DNA from: Kallotenue papyrolyticum | GTDB taxonomy: Bacteria; Chloroflexota; Chloroflexia; Chloroflexales; Kallotenuaceae | DNA length: 64,000 nucleotides | Direction of reading: 5' to 3' | Assembly (NCBI RefSeq): GCF_000526415.1 | Contig: NZ_JAGA01000003.1 | Coordinates: 806,001-870,000, forward strand | Translations under genes and position numbers: made by a program | In this document: positions 1 to 7,225 of the stretch, in pieces | Layout: each line of letters begins with the position of its first letter | Position numbering within the stretch: position 1 is the first letter of the stretch | The notes under the pieces: generated by a model | Databases searched by the model: none | Told to the model about the DNA's origin: nothing | The model's input: the letters and a program-made list of their open reading frames with translations, nothing else

Positions 1-321
1 CGCAGCACCGTAGGCATGTTGTGCAACGTGGGCAGTTCCAACAGCCTGACCCGCAGCGCGTGCCGCAAAACAAGCTGCCTCATTCCCTTTTGCTTTTGCA
101 TCACGGGCGGCAGCGTGAGCTGCGAGAGAAGCCGTACGTATCTCGGCCATCTTAAATATGCCCGTGCGAACCCATGTTTGGCAGGCTTCGATAGCTTTGC
201 GGGGTCGTTCGTCGTTCGGATATGCATTCTCGAAAATTGGAAGCACTCGTGCGGCACAGTCCGCTGCCCAGGTCGCTAACGCTCTTTGATCTTCTCTGCC
301 ATATCTTTTATATTTTGCCAT
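1..321 (-). CDS. Imm-5-like putative immunity protein, C-terminus cut by window edge
   Basis: Reading leftward from an ATG at 321, 107 codons run without a stop to the window edge, so the gene is partial at its 3' end. The translation starts MAKYKRYGREDQRALATWAA, continues with VLPIFENAYPNDERPRKAIE, and then has the Ala-rich AEIRTASLAAHAAARDAKAK stretch. This is the pattern of the small all-helical Imm-5 family (predicted immunity proteins), whose actual function is not established. No toxin gene is visible nearby. The base composition is AT-richer than the rest of the window, which together with the tRNA neighbours hints at acquired DNA. The family match is from memory of the sequence pattern and is fairly secure; the immunity role is only the family label. 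Confidence 0.7.
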   Translation of the reverse strand, partial: MAKYKRYGREDQRALATWAADCAARVLPIFENAYPNDERPRKAIEACQTWVRTGIFKMAEIRTASLAAHAAARDAKAKGNEAACFAARAAGQAVGTAHVAQHAYGAA

Positions 322-404
322 ATTTTCGAAAGTGGTTTTGTTGACGTTTGTTCTATTGAACTACCAACACCTGTTGGGTGCGCTTGTTAAACGGCTGAAT
401 ATGC

Positions 405-575
405 TCACCAAATCCCCGGTATGATTCGATAGCGAACGACCTTGCAGTAATCCGCATAGCCATTGAGATCTCTAAGAAGCACCTTTTCCTCATTCAGGAT
501 TCTAGCGACGAGAATTACCGGGTAAAGCACAATAGGAAAACCCAAGGCAAGCGGTGCGGTGATAGTTCCGGCCCT
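405..575 (-). pseudogene. C-terminal remnant of isoprenylcysteine carboxyl methyltransferase-like (ICMT/PEMT) gene
   Basis: An open frame of 56 codons ending in TGA at 405-407 is bounded upstream by an in-frame stop at 576-578 and has no start codon. It encodes TAPLALGFPIVLYPVILVAR followed by an NEEKVLLRDLNGYADYCKVV segment and ends RYRIIPGIW. This is the conserved tail of bacterial ICMT-like membrane methyltransferases: last membrane segment, the (N/D)EE motif and the GYxxYxxxVRYRxIPGxW end. The catalytic N-terminal two thirds are missing and the frame abuts the 3' end of tRNA-Gly. The remnant is directly visible; the family name is from known conservation; deletion or integration at the tRNA is inference. 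Confidence 0.65.
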
Positions 576-593
576 TTATATGAGATGAGGTAG

Positions 594-669
594 TGGAGCG
601 GGAGACGGGACTCGAACCCGCGACCTCCTGCTTGGAAGGCAGAAGCTCTACCAACTGAGCTACTCCCGC
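594..669 (-). tRNA. tRNA-Gly (anticodon TCC)
   Basis: On the minus strand the sequence folds into a complete cloverleaf: acceptor GCGGGAG/CTCCCGC, anticodon loop CTTCCAA with anticodon TCC, T-arm GGTTCGAGTCC, U at the discriminator position as usual for bacterial tRNA-Gly, and CCA encoded in the DNA (594-596). It lies 6 bp downstream of tRNA-Pro and is probably cotranscribed with it. Confidence 0.97.
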
Positions 670-675
670 ATGAGC

Positions 676-751
676 TGGTCGGGGTGATAGGATTCGAACC
701 TACGACCCCCGCGTCCCAAACGCGGTGCGCTACCAACTGCGCCACACCCCG
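676..751 (-). tRNA. tRNA-Pro (anticodon TGG)
   Basis: Complete cloverleaf on the minus strand with acceptor CGGGGTG/CACCCCG, anticodon loop TTTGGGA (anticodon TGG, proline), T-arm GGTTCGAATCC, discriminator A and an encoded CCA (676-678). It is the first gene of a two-tRNA transcript. Confidence 0.97.
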
Positions 752-760
752 CCTTGACAC

Positions 761-789
761 AGTATAGCGAACGCGAGTCCGATCGTCAA
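761..789 (-). promoter_or_regulatory. promoter of the tRNA-Pro/tRNA-Gly operon
   Basis: On the minus strand a -35 TTGACG (784-789) and a -10 TATACT (761-766) are separated by exactly 17 bp. The predicted start lies a few bases before the tRNA-Pro 5' end at 751, as expected for a stable-RNA promoter. Confidence 0.8.
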
Positions 790-801
790 GCCGCAGCATG
801 T

Positions 802-807
802 TATAAT
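802..807 (+). promoter_or_regulatory. -10 element of nrdR, suggesting a leaderless transcript
   Basis: A perfect TATAAT ends 6 bp before the nrdR ATG at 814. The expected start point, about 7 nt after the element, coincides with the ATG, and there is no Shine-Dalgarno sequence. The -35 region is poor. Confidence 0.5.
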
Positions 808-813
808 AGCGGC

Positions 814-1278
814 ATGCGCTGCCCGTATTGCCAGGCCACCGACACGCAGGTGCTCGACACGCGCAAACTGGATCAGGGCGCGTCGATCCGCCGTCGCCGG
901 CGCTGCGAACAGTGCGGGCGTCGTTTCACCACCATTGAGCGGGTCGAACCGCCCTCGCTGCTGGTGATCAAGAAGAGCGGCACGCGCGAACCCTATGACC
1001 GCAGCAAGGTGCTCAACGGCGTGCGCACGGCGCTGTACCGGCGTCCGATCGCGCCCGACGCCGCCGAGCGCCTGGTCAACGAGGTCGAAGCCGAGTTGAT
1101 GGCCCGCGATCTGGATGAAATTCCTTCCAGCGTCATCGGCGATCTGGTGATGGAGCGCCTGCGTGCGCTGGACGAAGTTGCCTATATCCGTTTCGCCTCC
1201 GTGTATCGCGCCTTTACCGACGTGGGCAGCCTGCGCGAGGCGGTCGATGCCCTGCGCAGAGCGGGCGCAGAGCGATGA
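814..1278 (+). CDS. nrdR: transcriptional repressor NrdR
   Basis: A 154-residue protein of the normal NrdR size. The N-terminus [20 protein letters not shown] begins the zinc ribbon, with Cys3/Cys6 and Cys31/Cys34, followed by [10 protein letters not shown] and then the ATP-cone domain (about residues 47-137, beginning [19 protein letters not shown]). NrdR senses ATP/dATP and represses ribonucleotide reductase genes by binding NrdR boxes. Start 814 is chosen because the family begins MxCPxC and the upstream in-frame extension overlaps the tRNA promoter. No ribonucleotide reductase gene is in this window, so its targets lie elsewhere. Confidence 0.96.
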   Translation: MRCPYCQATDTQVLDTRKLDQGASIRRRRRCEQCGRRFTTIERVEPPSLLVIKKSGTREPYDRSKVLNGVRTALYRRPIAPDAAERLVNEVEAELMARDLDEIPSSVIGDLVMERLRALDEVAYIRFASVYRAFTDVGSLREAVDALRRAGAER

Positions 1279-1327
1279 AACGCCAGTTGCCGGCAGCTTG
1301 TCGGCAGATGCTTTGAGGAAGAGATTG

Positions 1328-2218
1328 ATGGTATCGCAACCACCTGTGATGGACGAAGCCCAGACATCAGCTCGGTCGGCGGACGGCGGCGGAGAACAGC
1401 CCGCTGCGCCGCGCCGTGCGCGCACACCGCTGCGTCAGATTCTGCACGAGCTGCGCTGGCGGCTGATCCTGCCGGTCGGCCTGATCACCGGCCTGCTCTG
1501 GACTGTGTTGATTGGCCAGGCGCTGCTGACCGCAACGCCCAATACCGTGCTGCAACTGGTCGCCGGGCTGTTGCCGGTCACCGCCGGCATTCTGCTGGGG
1601 CGGCGCATCCAGCAGCACGTCGGCTGGCATGCGGCGCTGCTGGGACTGATCACCACGCTCGCCGCGCTGCTGGGGTTGGGCGGTCTGGCGCTGCTGGTCG
1701 GGCCGCAGCCCGCGCTGGTAATGCTGATGATGCTGGCGGTCCTGACGCTGATGCCCTTCCCGGCCTTCGGCATGATCACCTCGGCCTCGGGTGAGGCACG
1801 CCGCCGCCAGTTGCGTGAAGAGTTGGCGCGGCGCGGCGGACGGCTGGAACGTCCCGGCAAGGTGCGCTCGCTCGACGATCTGCGCAGTCTGTCGCTTCCC
1901 CAGTTGGGAGGCTACGTTTCGGAGTTGTTCCGCCGCCACGACTTCAAGCTGCACGACTACCGCTTCGAAAAGGATCGGTTGGACCTACGCTTCACCTACG
2001 AGGACGAGCCTTGGCTGGTGCGCGTCACTACCGCCGAGAAGGTCAAGCCCGGCCTGGCGGTAGAGCTGTCGCAGCGCATGAAAGAGGAGGGCGTGCGCAA
2101 GGGCGTGGTGATCACCTCGATGGATTTTCAGGAGAGCGCCACGCGCTGGGCCAAGGACAAGCCGATCGTGCTGATCGACGGCGCAACGTTGCTCTCGATG
2201 GACGAGAAGCTCGCCTGA
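1328..2218 (+). CDS. membrane protein with C-terminal Mrr-like (restriction-endonuclease fold) domain
   Basis: 296 residues. After a charged N-terminus (about 40 residues) there are several hydrophobic segments (about residues 45-150). A soluble C-terminal domain (about 185-296) starts near DDLRSLSLPQLGGYVSELFR and contains GVVITSMDFQESATRWAKDK and the closing IVLIDGATLLSM, the pattern of the Mrr_cat/restriction endonuclease-like domain. The catalytic signature is not conserved: where Mrr enzymes have an acidic residue and QxK, this protein reads WLVRVTTAEK. It may therefore bind DNA or protein without cutting. The start is supported by GAGGAAGAG 5 bp upstream of ATG. It converges on the glycosyltransferase gene with a 3-bp gap. 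Precise role unknown. Confidence 0.6.
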   Translation: MVSQPPVMDEAQTSARSADGGGEQPAAPRRARTPLRQILHELRWRLILPVGLITGLLWTVLIGQALLTATPNTVLQLVAGLLPVTAGILLGRRIQQHVGWHAALLGLITTLAALLGLGGLALLVGPQPALVMLMMLAVLTLMPFPAFGMITSASGEARRRQLREELARRGGRLERPGKVRSLDDLRSLSLPQLGGYVSELFRRHDFKLHDYRFEKDRLDLRFTYEDEPWLVRVTTAEKVKPGLAVELSQRMKEEGVRKGVVITSMDFQESATRWAKDKPIVLIDGATLLSMDEKLA

Positions 2219-2221
2219 GCA

Positions 2222-3490
2222 TCAGGGTGCGCCGAAGCCGACCTCGCGATACACCTGCCGCATGCGTGCGTAGCGCTGCTCGAAGGTAAAGTGCTCCAAC
2301 ACGCGTTGGCGCCCGCGTCGACCCATGGCGCGGGCGCGCTGCGGATCGCCCAGCAGCAGTGCCAGCCGCTCGGCCAGCGCCTCAACATCGCCAAAACGCA
2401 CCAGAAAGCCATCCTCACCATCGCGGATCACGTCCGGTACGCCGCCGGCCCACGCGCCGATCACCGGCAGTGCATAGCACCACGCCTCCAGATAGACGAT
2501 ACCGAAGGAGTCGGTACGCGAGGGCAGCGCGAACACATCCGCGGCGGCCAGCGCATCGAGCTTGACCTGGTGCGGCGCGGAACGCAGCAGGCGGATGCGC
2601 TGACGCGTCGCGTCGGGCAACCCGGCATACCACGCCTCGAACTGCGCCATGGTATTGGAGGCGATCAGCACCAGTGTCGCGTCGCAGCCGGCCTGCCAGA
2701 GCCGCTGCATCGCCTCGATCGTGTGCGGTGTGCCCTTGTCATAGGCCGCCACGCCGATCGACAGCACGATCGGTCCGGCGATGCCCTGCTCGCGACGAAA
2801 GCGCGCGCCATCGCCACCCGCAAGCTGGTCCGGGCGTACCCAGCAGCCCACCAGCCGTAGTCGCTCGCGCGGCACGCCTCGCGCCGCTAGGAAATCGCCT
2901 TCGCGCCCGGTCTGCACGATCACCCGCGCCGCGCGGCGCAGCAGATCGAGCTGATGGGGCTGTGCATAGTAGCGTACGATCGCGTGACTGCCAGGCTCGC
3001 CCAGGTGGACAAAAGGCGTGCACAGGTGCGGTATGCCGCGGCGTTGAGCAAAGCGCAGCGCCGGAATGATCGTGAAATCCAGCGTGATGTTGGTAGTGTG
3101 CACCAGATCGTAGTGTTCCCGCGTCGTTGCCAGGTAGTGAACAAGCCCCGGCACGCGCGGCGTGAGCAGCGCCAGCCGCCGTAGCAGCGCGGTGCTACCC
3201 GGCAGGCGTCCCAGCTCCACCATCATGCGCCGCAGCAGCGGATAGACCAGCGGCGGCCCGGGTGCGCGCACCACCGGGAAGCGCACAATCCGCACGCCGT
3301 TGTGCTGCGTCTCGCCGGGCGGCAGGGTGCGGCGCCCCGCCGCCCAGAAGTGATCGAGATCCCAGGCGTCGGTGGTCAGCACCGTCACACGATGCCCTTC
3401 GCGCACCAGCGCTTCGCCGATCTCCTGGAAGTACAGCTCGGAGCCGCCGGTATAGGGATAGTAGCGTTGGATCACATGCAGGGCATGCAT
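2222..3490 (-). CDS. glycosyltransferase family 4 (GT-B fold)
   Basis: 422 residues starting MHALHVIQRYYPYTGGSELY, the classic N-terminal GT4 motif that grips the acceptor and sits over the nucleotide-sugar site. The C-terminal Glycos_transf_1 domain shows VLSIGVAAYDKGTPHTIEAM, DVFALPSRTDSFGIVYLEAW (the E-x7-E donor-binding region) and GGVPDVIRDGEDGFLVRFGD. It probably transfers a sugar from a nucleotide donor to a lipid or polysaccharide; donor and acceptor cannot be deduced. No clear Shine-Dalgarno precedes the chosen start; an ATG three codons further upstream (3499) is possible. It is divergent from the ncRNA/holA promoter region and stands alone. Confidence 0.85.
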   Translation of the reverse strand: MHALHVIQRYYPYTGGSELYFQEIGEALVREGHRVTVLTTDAWDLDHFWAAGRRTLPPGETQHNGVRIVRFPVVRAPGPPLVYPLLRRMMVELGRLPGSTALLRRLALLTPRVPGLVHYLATTREHYDLVHTTNITLDFTIIPALRFAQRRGIPHLCTPFVHLGEPGSHAIVRYYAQPHQLDLLRRAARVIVQTGREGDFLAARGVPRERLRLVGCWVRPDQLAGGDGARFRREQGIAGPIVLSIGVAAYDKGTPHTIEAMQRLWQAGCDATLVLIASNTMAQFEAWYAGLPDATRQRIRLLRSAPHQVKLDALAAADVFALPSRTDSFGIVYLEAWCYALPVIGAWAGGVPDVIRDGEDGFLVRFGDVEALAERLALLLGDPQRARAMGRRGRQRVLEHFTFEQRYARMRQVYREVGFGAP

Positions 3491-3529
3491 AGCGGGCATG
3501 ATACGCCGCATGGCAGGCATCGGCAAGTG

Positions 3530-3558
3530 TTGCCGTGCACTGCGCGCCGTGGTACAAT
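3530..3558 (+). promoter_or_regulatory. promoter of the structured RNA upstream of holA
   Basis: TTGCCG (3530-3535), a 17-bp spacer and TACAAT (3553-3558). The predicted start near 3565 falls just before the outer stem of the structured RNA. Confidence 0.6.
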
Positions 3559-3564
3559 CGCACC

Positions 3565-3718
3565 GTCCCGTGCGCGGGTGGCGAACATGTTTTGGTCTAC
3601 GCTGTTTGCAAGGGGAGCATGGACTCGGACGGGAACGTGGTTCGCCCACTGCACCGAAAGGCCGGCACCCACCTACCATTGAGTAGGCTCCAAAACAGTT
3701 CCATCCGCGCGCGGAGGC
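3565..3718 (+). ncRNA. structured non-coding RNA, candidate 6S-like RNA
   Basis: The 250-bp gap between the glycosyltransferase and holA contains no gene but folds into one long rod. Bases 3568-3581 pair perfectly (with G-U) with 3701-3714 over 14 bp. Bases 3584-3595 pair with 3690-3700 (one bulge), and 3596-3600 with 3683-3687. Inside is an unpaired region starting GCTGTTTGCAAGGGG, opposite an A/C-rich strand, and an apical hairpin (GTGG-TTCGC-CCAC). A closing stem, large central bubble and apical stem over about 150 nt is the 6S RNA architecture, and TGTTTGCAAG resembles the TGTTCGCAAG of E. coli 6S. No T-rich terminator is visible before holA, so a holA leader is the alternative. Confidence 0.45.
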
Positions 3719-3740
3719 GTTGCTCCACCTACAGGCCGGC

Positions 3741-4718
3741 ATGATCTACCTGTTCCATGGCACCGATGAACTCGCGCGCACCGAAGCGCTGCGCGCCGCC
3801 AAGGCCGCCATTCCACCCGAGCTGAGCGATCTGAACCTGGCCGTGCTGGACGGACGCAAGCTCAAGCTCGACCTGCTGGCCGCGGCCTGCGAGTCGCTCC
3901 CCTTTCTGGCCGAGCGCCGGCTGGTGATCGTCGAGGATGCGCTCAAACATGTGCGCGCCGACGACGCGCGACGCATCTGCGAGTACCTGACGCGCGTGCC
4001 GGACACCACCGACCTGATCTTTGTCGAACGCGACGCTGTGGACAAGCGCGGCGCGCTCTTCACCTGGTTGAAAAAGCATGCCCAAGTACGCGAGTTCGAG
4101 CCGCGCCAGGGCACCGAGCTGCACCGCTGGCTCCAGCAGCGCGCCGCCGAGCTGGACGCGCGGCTGGCACCGGAGGCCGCCGCCGTTCTGGTGGAGTTTG
4201 TCGGCAACGAGAGCCGCGCTCTGGACAACGAACTGCGCAAGCTGGCCAACTATGTCGGTCCCGGCGGGACGATCGATGCCGCCGCGGTGCGCCGCCTGGT
4301 GCCAGATAGCAGCGAAGCTTCGGTCTTTGCCTTTATCGATGCCCTGGCCATGCAGCGCCTGGAGCCAGCCCTGACGCTGTTGCATCAACTGCTGGAGGAT
4401 GGCGAGCCGCCGCTCAAGCTGCTGTTCATGATCGGGCGCCAGGTGCGGCTACTGATTCAGGTCAAGGAGCTGGCCGCGCAGCGCCTCAAGCCCGAGGCGA
4501 TCGCCGCCCAGATCAAGCAACCGCCCTTTGTGGTCAAAAAGGCGCTGGACCAGGCCACGCGCTTCCGTCCTGCGGCGCTGGTGCAGCTCCACGATCGGCT
4601 GATCGAGCTGGATCATGCCCTTAAGACCGGACGCGTCGAGCAGCAGAGCGGCCTGGAGCTGCTGGTCGCCGAGCTGTGCGCACCGCCGAAACATGCCGCG
4701 CGCGCCAGCGTGCGCTGA
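3741..4718 (+). CDS. holA: DNA polymerase III delta subunit
   Basis: 325 residues, normal for bacterial HolA. The N-terminus MIYLFHGTDELARTEALRAA matches the family opening (xYLxxGxDxxxxxEAL). Then come FLAERRLVIVEDAL (AAA+-like domain 1), the middle helical domain, and the C-terminal domain with EDGEPPLKLLFMIGRQVRLL, the conserved part of the collar-forming domain. Delta opens the beta sliding clamp within the clamp loader. An upstream in-frame start at 3720 would add seven residues, but the family starts at the 3741 methionine. It lies directly downstream of the structured RNA and runs in the direction of the DUF1059 gene. Confidence 0.93.
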   Translation: MIYLFHGTDELARTEALRAAKAAIPPELSDLNLAVLDGRKLKLDLLAAACESLPFLAERRLVIVEDALKHVRADDARRICEYLTRVPDTTDLIFVERDAVDKRGALFTWLKKHAQVREFEPRQGTELHRWLQQRAAELDARLAPEAAAVLVEFVGNESRALDNELRKLANYVGPGGTIDAAAVRRLVPDSSEASVFAFIDALAMQRLEPALTLLHQLLEDGEPPLKLLFMIGRQVRLLIQVKELAAQRLKPEAIAAQIKQPPFVVKKALDQATRFRPAALVQLHDRLIELDHALKTGRVEQQSGLELLVAELCAPPKHAARASVR

Positions 4719-4845
4719 TCGGCCTGCGCGCCCCACCTTGCGCACACTCCAGCGACTTGACAGCCGCGGTACCCTCCTATCAGGCATGCCAGCACAGCCT
4801 ATGCTGGGCGCAGCATCCCGCCAGCGTTTCCGCGCGCCATCGGTC

Positions 4846-4874
4846 GCCAAGCCGGGGACGACCCCCGGCTTGGC
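4846..4874 (+). terminator. strong hairpin after holA (terminator-like, no T-run)
   Basis: GCCAAGCCGGGG pairs perfectly with CCCCGGCTTGGC across a 5-nt loop. It sits between holA and the DUF1059 gene. The lack of a T-tract leaves the role (termination, processing or mRNA stability) open. Confidence 0.45.
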
Positions 4875-4914
4875 GCGCGAAGGCTCCCACGCACACGCCT
4901 GAAAGGAAGCGGCC

Positions 4915-5085
4915 ATGAAAACGCTACGCTGTCGGGACGTCGGCTTCGACGGTGACAAGGAGATTCAGGCGGACAACGAAGAGGAGGTGATGCGGCAGAC
5001 AGCGGAACACGCCCGGAGTGACCATGGCGTGGAGATTACTCCAGAGGTCGCCGATCAGGTGCGATCGCACATCCGCGACACATGA
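4915..5085 (+). CDS. DUF1059 small protein (predicted metal-binding)
   Basis: A 56-residue protein starting MKTLRCRDVGFDGDKEIQAD, with EEEVMRQTAEHARSDHGVEI and an ITPEVADQVRSHIRD end, the DUF1059 pattern. A good Shine-Dalgarno (AAAGGAAG) precedes ATG 4915. In most relatives the GxDCD motif carries a second Cys; here it is FDGD, so only Cys6 and His residues remain, which may weaken the proposed metal site. The family has no established function. It lies alone between two strong hairpins. Confidence 0.8.
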   Translation: MKTLRCRDVGFDGDKEIQADNEEEVMRQTAEHARSDHGVEITPEVADQVRSHIRDT

Positions 5086-5107
5086 CGCCTGCCGCAGCTA
5101 CCGGAAC

Positions 5108-5136
5108 ACAGCCCGTGCGCCAGGTGCACGGGCTGT
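5108..5136. terminator. hairpin between DUF1059 gene and rpsT (bidirectional terminator candidate)
   Basis: ACAGCCCGTGC pairs perfectly with GCACGGGCTGT (11 bp, 7-nt loop) between two convergent genes. Neither side has a strong T-run, so termination efficiency is uncertain. Confidence 0.5.
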
Positions 5137-5175
5137 CTGGTTGGCTGAACGTCGATCTTCCCGCGCGAGCGGGGA

Positions 5176-5445
5176 TCAGGCCGCCGCGCTAGCCTTGTTG
5201 AACTTGGCCATCAGGCGGCTCTTGCGCCGGGCAGCGTTGTTGCGATGGATCACGCCCTTGGTGGCGGCCTTATCCAGCTCCGAGCAGGCCAGGCGCACCG
5301 CCTCTGCCGCCGAGGCATCACCGGCGCGGATCGCCTCTTCCGCTTTGCGAATAAAGGTCTTGACCCGGCTGCGGACCATCAGATTACGCAGCCGCTTGCG
5401 CGCATCCGAGCGCACGCGTTTCTTTGCTGACTTCGTGTTCGCCAA
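5176..5445 (-). CDS. rpsT: 30S ribosomal protein S20
   Basis: 89 residues, highly basic. It begins (M)[20 protein letters not shown] and contains [20 protein letters not shown] near the end, the standard S20 signature; S20 binds 16S rRNA early in 30S assembly. The start codon is TTG at 5445-5443, supported by AGGTGAGG 8 nt upstream and by the family N-terminus. A UUG start is also used by E. coli rpsT, where it limits translation and supports autoregulation. The leader contains a hairpin followed by TTTT. Divergent from murJ. Confidence 0.97.
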   Translation of the reverse strand: MANTKSAKKRVRSDARKRLRNLMVRSRVKTFIRKAEEAIRAGDASAAEAVRLACSELDKAATKGVIHRNNAARRKSRLMAKFNKASAAA

Positions 5446-5472
5446 GGGAACGCCTCACCTCTGATTTCAAAA

Positions 5473-5495
5473 GGCATCCGACCAGGCCGGATGCC
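5473..5495 (-). promoter_or_regulatory. leader hairpin with T-tract upstream of rpsT (attenuator candidate)
   Basis: On the minus strand GGCATCCG pairs with CGGATGCC (8 bp, 7-nt loop) and is followed at once by TTTT, then the rpsT Shine-Dalgarno. The adjacent TATTATAC (about 5500-5508) would start the transcript almost at the hairpin. It could work as an attenuator or as a 5' stabilising hairpin. The opposite strand of the same region reads TATAAT at 5501-5506 and may serve murJ. Confidence 0.4.
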
Positions 5496-5588
5496 GTGAG
5501 TATAATACGACGGACAGAACAACACCACGGTAGCAATGCTACCTGCCAGCGGCAGATTATAGCAAATCGGCAAAGGACACGCAACCGC

Positions 5589-7214
5589 ATGGCGCAGGCA
5601 ACAGAGGCGCGTCGCGCGCGCTGGCGCGTGCTGCTCAACACCGTGATTGTGATGCTCGGCACGTTGCTCAGTCGCGTGCTGGGCCTGGCGCGCGAGGCGA
5701 TCTTTTCGCGGCGCTTCGGCACCGCGCCGGAGTTCGGCGCCTTCAGTGCCACCTTCACGATCCTCGATATTCTCTACCTAGTGGTGATCGGCGGCGCGCT
5801 CGGCTCGGCGCTGATCCCGGTGTTCAGCCGTCTGCTCCAGGAGCGCCAGGAGGCGCGCGCCTGGGAGCTGGCCAACACCGTGCTGACGCTGGCCTTGCTC
5901 GCCTTCACCGCGCTGGCCGGGCTGGTGGCGCTGGCTGCCCGTCCGCTGTTGGCGCTGACCGTGGCGCGGGGCTATGCCGCCGATCCGGCGTTGCTCGATC
6001 TGGCCGTCGCGCTGCTGCGGCTGATGCTGCTGCAGCCCCTGCTGCTGGGCCTGGGCGGCTTGACCATGGCGATCCTGCAGAGCTTCGATCGCTTCACCTT
6101 GCCGGCGATTGCCTTCAACATCTACAACCTGGCGATCATCGCTGCCGCGCTCCTGGTCGCGCCCGTGGCCGATACCCGGCGCGACGCGGTGCGCGTGGTC
6201 GCCGTCGGCGTTGTCGTTGGCGCGTTCCTCTACCTGCTGGTGCAGGTGCCGGGCGTGCTCCAGGTCGGATGGCGCGTGCGCCCGGCGCTGAACTGGCGCC
6301 TGCCCGAGGTGCGCCGCGTCGGCCACCTGCTCGCGCCGCGGCTGCTGGGCCAGTCGGCGTTGCAGATCAACATCATCGTCATGACTGCGCTGATCGGCCT
6401 GTTGAGTGCCTCGGCGCAGGCTGCCAACCGCTACGCCTACCAATTGCTGATGCTGCCGCACGGCCTGCTGGCGGTGAGCCTCGGCACGGTGATGTTTCCG
6501 CGGCTGGCGCGGCTGTGGGCGGCCAACGATCTGCAGGGGCTGCGCCATAACGCGATCACGGCGCTGCGCCTGGTGCTGTGGCTGACCGTACCGGCGGCGG
6601 TGGCGCTGGCGCTGCTGCATGTCCCCATCGTACGCCTGCTGTTTCAGGGCGGCGCCTTCGACAGTGAGTCGCTGCGCCTCACCGGGCGCGCACTGCTGTT
6701 CTACACCCCCGGCGCGATCGGCCTGGCCGGCTCCGAGATTGTGATCCGTACCTTCTACGCCATGGAAGATACGCGCACGCCGGTGCTGGTCGGGATCGCG
6801 ACCATTGTGCTGAACGGCGTGCTGGCCTACAGCCTGATCCGGCTGCGCCCCGACATCGGGGTGGTGGCGCTGGCCTACAGCCTGGCCAACGTGCTGGAGT
6901 TTCTGGTCTTGTTGGCGATCCTGGCCCGTCGCCTGGGCGGGCTGCGCGGTCTGCGCCTGCGCCGCTCGCTGCTGGCCGCCGGAGCAGCAACCCTGGCGCT
7001 GGGGATCGTGCTGCTGCTGAGTCTACGCCTGGCCGCGCCATTCGTGCCGGTGCAGTACGGCAGCGCCTATAGCGGCGCCGATGGCCTGGCGCTGGCCGGC
7101 TGGCTGGTCGGCACGGCGCTGCTGGGGGGCATGACCTACCTGGGCGTGGGCGCGCTGCTGGGCGCTCCCGAAACGCGCGAGATCTGGTCGCTGTTGCGGC
7201 GGCGACCGGCCTGA
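5589..7214 (+). CDS. murJ: lipid II flippase MurJ (MVF family)
   Basis: 541 residues, hydrophobic throughout with about 14 predicted membrane segments. The N-terminal signature GTLLSRVLGLAREAIFSRRF and the RLLFQGGAFDSES stretch are typical of MurJ. MurJ flips lipid-linked peptidoglycan precursor across the cytoplasmic membrane. Start 5589 gives the usual short basic N-terminus before the first membrane segment; the longer reading from 5424 would run through the rpsT promoter. The next gene starts 12 bp downstream, so the two are probably cotranscribed. Confidence 0.92.
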   Translation: MAQATEARRARWRVLLNTVIVMLGTLLSRVLGLAREAIFSRRFGTAPEFGAFSATFTILDILYLVVIGGALGSALIPVFSRLLQERQEARAWELANTVLTLALLAFTALAGLVALAARPLLALTVARGYAADPALLDLAVALLRLMLLQPLLLGLGGLTMAILQSFDRFTLPAIAFNIYNLAIIAAALLVAPVADTRRDAVRVVAVGVVVGAFLYLLVQVPGVLQVGWRVRPALNWRLPEVRRVGHLLAPRLLGQSALQINIIVMTALIGLLSASAQAANRYAYQLLMLPHGLLAVSLGTVMFPRLARLWAANDLQGLRHNAITALRLVLWLTVPAAVALALLHVPIVRLLFQGGAFDSESLRLTGRALLFYTPGAIGLAGSEIVIRTFYAMEDTRTPVLVGIATIVLNGVLAYSLIRLRPDIGVVALAYSLANVLEFLVLLAILARRLGGLRGLRLRRSLLAAGAATLALGIVLLLSLRLAAPFVPVQYGSAYSGADGLALAGWLVGTALLGGMTYLGVGALLGAPETREIWSLLRRRPA

Positions 7215-7225
7215 AAGGAACGAGC

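Noticed and set aside
754-813. Upstream in-frame extension of nrdR
   Set aside because: It would run over the tRNA promoter and precede the universal MxCPxC N-terminus.
5778-6620. 280-codon frame antisense to murJ
   Set aside because: Low-complexity Gln/Arg/His-rich translation typical of antisense GC-rich frames; murJ on the plus strand is unambiguous.
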